A stretch of DNA of 64,000 nt, taken from NCBI GenBank assembly GCA_039621445.1, contig CP154954.1:44805847-44869846 (forward strand). The letters run 5' to 3'. Shown one piece after another: positions 59,640-64,000 of the stretch. A model generated the notes under the pieces. The model had not been told where the DNA came from and did no database searches. It was given only the letters and a program-made list of their open reading frames with translations. Within the stretch, counting starts at the first letter, position 1. The number at the start of each line of letters is the position of its first letter. The stretch is from Euglena gracilis (lineage: Eukaryota > Euglenida > Euglenophyceae > Euglenales). The position numbers and the translations under genes are program-made.

Positions 59640-60391
59640 CACTACGTCTCAAGGTTATTCACGTGGCACCGTTTCGAGGTTTTTCACGAGGGTTAAAAAA
59701 TGAAAAAACCGAAAAAAAAATTTGTGGTGGTCACTTTCCGTTGGCAGGAAGCTGAACCTGCAGTCCCAAAATACTTATATTTTGTGCCTTGTGATTCCTG
59801 TTCCTTCCCCAGTCGCACAATGACCGAGTGGACAGTGCTGCATATCACCGACACAATTTAACCCCTAATCTGTCGTTCATCCGCAGCCGCTCCACTGCAG
59901 CACGCCGGCACAGTCCCATTGTGTTCATGCAGGACGGGGCATCTCCCCACACCAGCCGTTCCACCATGAACTTTTTGAGTAGGAACCGTGTAAATTTGCT
60001 GACCCCCTGGCCTCCGCAGTCCCCCGATTTAAATCCGGTGGAATACTGCTGGGCTTGGCTTGCTTCCCGCATTGTTGGGAAGCGCTTTTTGTCATGTGAT
60101 GAGCTGTGGACAGCTCTCCAACGGGAGTGGTCCCAGGCCTCCTACCCTGATCCCAAATTTGTATGGCAGCATGGTCCGTCGTTTGACGGCTGTGCAGGTG
60201 GCCAAGGGCCTGCACACCCGCTATTAAACAACATAAGAGGCACCAGGGGAGTGTGTCAAGCGATATTTGTCACCCGATGTGCTGCTTTGCCTGTCATTTG
60301 AACGTCATCTCACAGAAACAGAATTTTTCATTTTTTAACCGACGTGAAAAACCTTGAAACGGAGCCACATGAATAATCTTGAGACGTAGCG
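59640..60391 (+). mobile_element. Tc1/mariner-type transposon, internally reduced
   Basis: Imperfect 61-bp inverted repeats occupy 59636-59696 and 60335-60395 (about 7 mismatches). Each has a TA directly outside CRCTACGTCTC, fitting a TA target duplication and a 752-bp element. It contains a transposase fragment at 59828-60301. A full-length Tc1/mariner element is normally 1.2-2 kb, so this is a deletion derivative. A piece of the same terminal sequence (CCTTGAAACGGAG fused to GCGTAACAC) occurs at 5790-5810. Confidence 0.9.
59828..60301 (+). pseudogene. Tc1/mariner transposase C-terminal fragment
   Basis: The frame encodes VFMQDGASPHTSRSTMNFL and PPQSPDLNPVEYCWAWL, the second and third parts of the DDE/D catalytic triad of IS630-Tc1-mariner transposases. 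The first catalytic Asp and the N-terminal DNA-binding helices are absent. The open frame has about 158 codons versus roughly 340 in the family and starts without a proper ATG context. It is a non-autonomous remnant. Confidence 0.85.
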
Positions 60392-60615
60392 TAACACACA
60401 TTGACATTGGGGACAAGCGAGGGGTCAAATGTGCTGAGCGAAGGTCCCCTGCACCTCAGTTGAGCAACTCTTTGGGTTCGCTGGTGCCTTGTGGGGATCA
60501 ATTTGACCACATTATGATGCGACCCGATTGGGGTTGGACCGTTGTCGTCGGGCAGTGCTCGTGAATGCCCACCCCTGGGGAAGGACCCACCGGGGGGGGG
60601 GGGGGCTGGCCTGGC

Positions 60616-62400
60616 CTTGCCCTTCAGGCTGACGCCCTCCAGCCGGCGGGCGACCACCCGCCGCTCCACCGCTTCGTGCAGCTGCGGCCCGATGAGGATG
60701 CGCGTCTTGCGCTCCTTGTTGAGCCCCTCCAGCCGGCTTGGCCGCAGACGCCCCTCTCGGCCGGGCCCACCCACAGGAAAGGGGGGCCGAGCCCACGACA
60801 CCAGCCCGCCTAACGCCCACAACTGCCAGCGAGCGGCGGGGGCGGGTAGGGGAGGGCGGGCCTGGCCGCCACGTTGACCACGTCCCCCACCACGGTGTAG
60901 TTCATGCGGTGCTGCGAGCCGAAGATGCCCGCCCGGACCTGCCCCGCCTCCAGGCCCATCCGCCCCGTGAGGCGGAGGCGCCGGGCACCCAGACTGGGGG
61001 GGGGGGGAGGGACGCTCGCCGGGGGGGGGGGGGGGTTGGGGCACGGTGTGACGGCGCAGCGTCCCTTTGCAGGGCGCTGGCCGCAGTCCCACCGTGCCGG
61101 GGCAGCGGTCCCCGACGGAGCTGAGTGGACTGAGATGGGCACGGCACGGAAGGTACCGGCAAACCCCCACCGCCGATCAGAAGCCCTATCAGTCTGCTAT
61201 TCTGCACGTTGGTTAGCGCCGGGTAACGCCCGGGGGGGGGGGGGGGCTTCTGTCAGGCACAGGTACAAGCTTTTATCAAGCATTGTTCCTTTGGGGGGGT
61301 TTAATTTTAGAACTTTGGTTGAAAATACCGAGGGGGCTTCTACCAGGGAAAGGTTACCATACCTCTTATCGCCTCCGACTCTTGGAAATTCCGACTGGCG
61401 GGCGGTGATGGTGATGGGGTGCAAAAAAACGGGAAGGTCCCCAGGACCCCCCCCACCAAAAGAGGTCAAAATTTTCCTTCCGGCGCTTTGTGCCGAGACT
61501 TCAGGCACTTTTTATTTAGACAGCTATTTTTGCTCAAAAAAGTGCAAAAAAATGGCAGTTTGGTCAATGATTTTTGGCCAATTTTGGGAGCAAAAGTTTT
61601 CGGCCCAGCGCTTCGCAATTTGGGACAGGGACTTCTATTCTGTTGGGGTTTGGTACTTGGGCTGGGGGACAAAGTCCCGAGGGCGGTTTGCTGGTCTTCC
61701 AAAATGACACATGAGCCAATATGACCCCAACACGGCACCTTCCTTGAAATTGGAGGGGGGGGGTTGAGTGGGAGGTGGCAGGGGCACACGCCGCAACCCC
61801 CCCAGCCCCCCCCCCCCCCCGCACCCTCCCGGCCTTCGGCAGGCGCGCCGCGGGCGGAGGCCGGGGCCGTCCTGCCCGTGCAGCATCCAGTCCGCGCACT
61901 CCAGCGCCGCGCAGCACGCCCGGAACTCATGGTCCGCCGTGGGCAGGCTCCGGCTTAAGGACCACGGGGGGGACGCTGGCTGGCCATTTTGCTGGACGCT
62001 GGGGAGAACAGGAGGTCTTGCCACCAGCAACACCTCCCAGGGGTCCCTGACGGAAAAAACGTTTTTTTTTTCCTCTGGCTGTGCGCCGAGGTTGAATGAG
62101 GATTTTAATATGTTTTTGGCCCGAAAAATTCCCCAAAACAGACATTTTTGGCATAATTTGGTGGTTAAAAATCCTTGTGCCAGTGACTGGGAAAAACTCT
62201 GCCAGCCCTGCTAGCAGGCCCGGAGGGTCCACCAGTATTTCCACAAATTTGGCCAAATTTGGACTACCTGCGGTCCATCCCCTTCCCGGGGGGGGGGGGG
62301 GGAGGTACTGCGAACCCTTAAGCAGAAGCCTGGCCACGGGGGACGGCGTGTTCCAGAATGCCATGACACAGTCCCCGGCAGGGAGGCGGGTTTTGCCCAG
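60616..62400 (-). CDS. Class III nucleotidyl cyclase, catalytic-domain exons (partial)
   Basis: Class III cyclases make cAMP or cGMP from ATP or GTP. Exons: about 62400-62330 (GDCVMAFWNTPSPVA, with the second metal-binding Asp); 61947-61825 (LPTADHEFRACCAALECADW); 60993-60862 (GLEAGQVRAGIFGSQHRMNY then TVVGDVVNVAA); 60736-60616 (RLEGLNKERKTRILIGPQL then EAVERRVVARRLEGVSLKGK). Phases agree at every joint. The Asn and Arg of VNVAAS-RLE are the transition-state residues. Thr in YTVVGDVVN occupies the substrate-selecting position that is Asp in classical adenylyl cyclases, as in class IIIb enzymes such as soluble adenylyl cyclase. The introns starting at 62329 and 60861 use GC donors, and the 3' end at 60616 would also be a GC donor. 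The N-terminal exons and the C-terminus are not found. Confidence 0.85.
61944..62332. mobile_element. Introner: transposon copy that constitutes a cyclase intron
   Basis: A 389-bp element with ends CAGGCTCCGGCTTAAGG and, inverted, CAGGCTTCTGCTTAAGG. It is flanked by GCCGTGGG (61936-61943) and GCCACGGG (62333-62340), an 8-bp duplication with 6 of 8 positions equal. The intron runs 62329 to 61948 on the minus strand: the exon ends AG before GCTTCTGC, and the 3' site is GCCGGAG before CCTG. Thus splice sites lie in the terminal repeats and both duplications are exonic. The interior has the family's hairpin remnant, TTTTTGGC core and G-run. Confidence 0.85.
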
Positions 62401-62590
62401 GAAAGGAGCGACCCTCGGAGTGCAAGGCCACGACTTAAAGTATTGGATGCAACCGGGGGGGGGTTTCACAAAAAAAAAACAACCCCCCCAAAAAACGCAA
62501 GGAGAGGACGGCCGGGGGGCGGTGGTAGCTGCGTTGCTGGGCGGGGTCCAGGCAGTGGGCAAGCACCTATAGTCAAGCCCAAAAATTTCC

Positions 62591-62668
62591 CCATTTTAGG
62601 CCATTTTAGGCCATTTTAGGCCATTTTAGGCCATTTTAGGCCATTTAAGGCCATTTTAGGCCATTTTA
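62591..62668. repeat. CCATTTTAGG tandem repeat
   Basis: Eight nearly perfect copies of the 10-bp unit CCATTTTAGG, one carrying a CCATTTAAGG variant. It marks the border between GC-rich sequence and the AT-rich end of the window. Confidence 0.9.
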
Positions 62669-62699
62669 AGGTATAGGTGGGGGTTCTGAAAATCATAAT

Positions 62700-64000
62700 T
62701 TTGCGTCATTTTTGTCCCGAAAAAAGTATCATAACGTGTGCAAACCTTCTCTTGTTCAGTAATAACAAATGTACATCCAAAAAAGCATGCAAAATTCAAA
62801 ACAATGGGAAGCTCAGCAAGTCTATATTCATATTCATAGAGGAATTCTGAACAATAAGAATTTACGGTAGATAAAATTTTCAGAGAAAAAAAAAACGTTG
62901 GACAAAAAATAAGTTTTTTTTAATTTGTGCTACCAAAAAGGCTCCCGTTTTTTTTTGTGAATTCTACACCATTTTGCGGAATTTCGCAATAAGAAGTCAT
63001 TTTTTCTGAAAGATAATGCTGCTGCCTAATGAAATTCAATTTGATTTTGGCATTGTTTCAGTCATGTATATCATTCATTTTATTATTATGATAAATATTA
63101 AAGAATAATTATTAAGATCCATAATACAAACAAAAAATTATTTCCAAAAAAATACAATGAATTTTTATTTGTATTACAGATCTTAATAATTATTCTTTAA
63201 ATACTTATCATAATAATAAAATGAATGATATACATGCCTAAAACAATGCCAAAGTCAAATTGAATTTCACCAGGCAAAAAGTGAAATATATAAACCTAAT
63301 CCTGTACCTATTGACGGATAACATATATCATATGCTATCATATTATATATCCCAATATTATTCCAATTTTATTGATAATATGATTGCAGTAATAATTATT
63401 GTACAATTACACATTATATCAATAAAACTTATTTTTACTTAGTACATATATTTATTAATTTCAACTTATTTCTCTTTTATTACTAAAATTGTATTGTATG
63501 AAAACATGTGTTATTTGTATTACTAAAACTGCATTAAATATAATGTTAATGTTATATTTTTAATTCTACAATTAAAAATTGATGACTATAAAATCTTTAT
63601 AAATATGGAAAATATATCAACAAAATTAATAATAATAAAATACCCACACGAAATATCCACATAAAATACATAGAATATCCATAATAATTTTATGTCTATT
63701 CATAAAAATTGAAACATTAAATTTACTTACAAAAGTTATATTTATATGATGCTAGAATTTTATATTTCAATTGAGATTTTTCCAACATCTTTCATCTTTG
63801 TTTTGACTTTTTCCCCATGCTTCCGTTTCATTATTTGCGAAACAAACATCGGTGCAAACCAACAAGATAGGAGTAAGAAAAAATAATATGTCCAAACCTT
63901 CAAAATTCAGCCACCAAAAAAAGGTTGGGGCTGTGAATTTGGGGACTGATACGAGTGTTATTAGGATAAAACCATGGGCCTTGTGGGGCTGTGCTCCTCC
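62700..64000. other. AT-rich region, no gene identified
   Basis: Base composition changes abruptly to strongly AT-rich, with no G/C runs between about 62700 and 63900. Apart from the foldback at 63024-63275 it holds unique-looking A/T sequence without exon-like segments. The open frame at 63260-63442 is AT-driven and not credible. Confidence 0.7.
63024..63275. repeat. Long foldback inverted repeat in AT-rich DNA
   Basis: The left arm (63024 to about 63130, starting GCCTAATGAAATTCAATTTG) and right arm (about 63165-63275, ending CAAATTGAATTTCACCAGGC) are inverted copies of about 105 bp with roughly 90% identity, separated by a 35-40-bp A-rich loop. It resembles a foldback or MITE-type element. 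No target-site duplication is obvious. Confidence 0.85.

Overview
The window looks like nuclear DNA from a GC-rich, intron-rich unicellular eukaryote. No ribosome-binding sites, operons or prokaryotic gene packing are visible. Coding DNA comes as short exons (about 50-220 bp) with GC-rich third codon positions and GT-AG or sometimes GC-AG borders. They are separated by introns of 0.1-3 kb full of G/C homopolymer runs, microsatellites and dispersed repeats. An interstitial CCCTAA array points to TTAGGG-type telomeres. I cannot name the species. Almost every long open frame in the window runs through a repeat and is not a gene.

Layout (nearly all recognised genes are on the minus strand). 1.8-5.1 kb: two spliceable exons for the C-terminus of coatomer subunit beta. 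5.4-9.8 kb: coding-like exons of an unrecognised gene, interrupted by a 1-kb CATA/GTAT microsatellite. 11.7 and 14.6-15.9 kb: unrecognised exons. 16.5-22.7 kb: a complete nine-exon gene for EMC10 (ER membrane complex subunit 10), rebuilt with consistent intron phases from signal peptide to stop codon (259 residues). 22.7-31 kb: repeats only. 31.2-39.6 kb: a multi-exon TPR-repeat protein with an upstream segment vaguely like ADP-ribosyltransferases. 41-44.6 kb: further minus-strand exons, one ankyrin-like, that may belong to the same gene. 44.6-55.7 kb: repeats, no recognised gene. 55.7 kb: a terminal exon of an unknown gene. 57.1-59.2 kb: a possible plus-strand first exon, then palindrome arrays, the interstitial telomere array and a large inverted repeat. 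59.6-60.4 kb: a Tc1/mariner-type element with 61-bp inverted repeats. 60.6-62.4 kb: exons of a class III nucleotidyl cyclase. 62.6-64 kb: a sharp change to AT-rich DNA with a long foldback.

The most interesting system is a family of about 275-450-bp elements with CAGGCTT...AAGCCTG terminal inverted repeats and 8-bp target-site duplications. One copy (61944-62332) sits exactly on an intron of the cyclase gene. Both target-site duplications are exonic, the element supplies a GC donor and an AG acceptor, and splicing leaves an in-frame 15-nt scar. Removing the element and one duplication restores an uninterrupted, family-like reading frame. This is the signature of an introner: a DNA transposon that creates introns. 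Other copies lie in an intron of EMC10, just upstream of the terminal exon at 55.7 kb, and at 25 kb. Several other repeat families with the same G-run and hairpin body fill other introns, so intron gain by transposition may have shaped this genome on a large scale.
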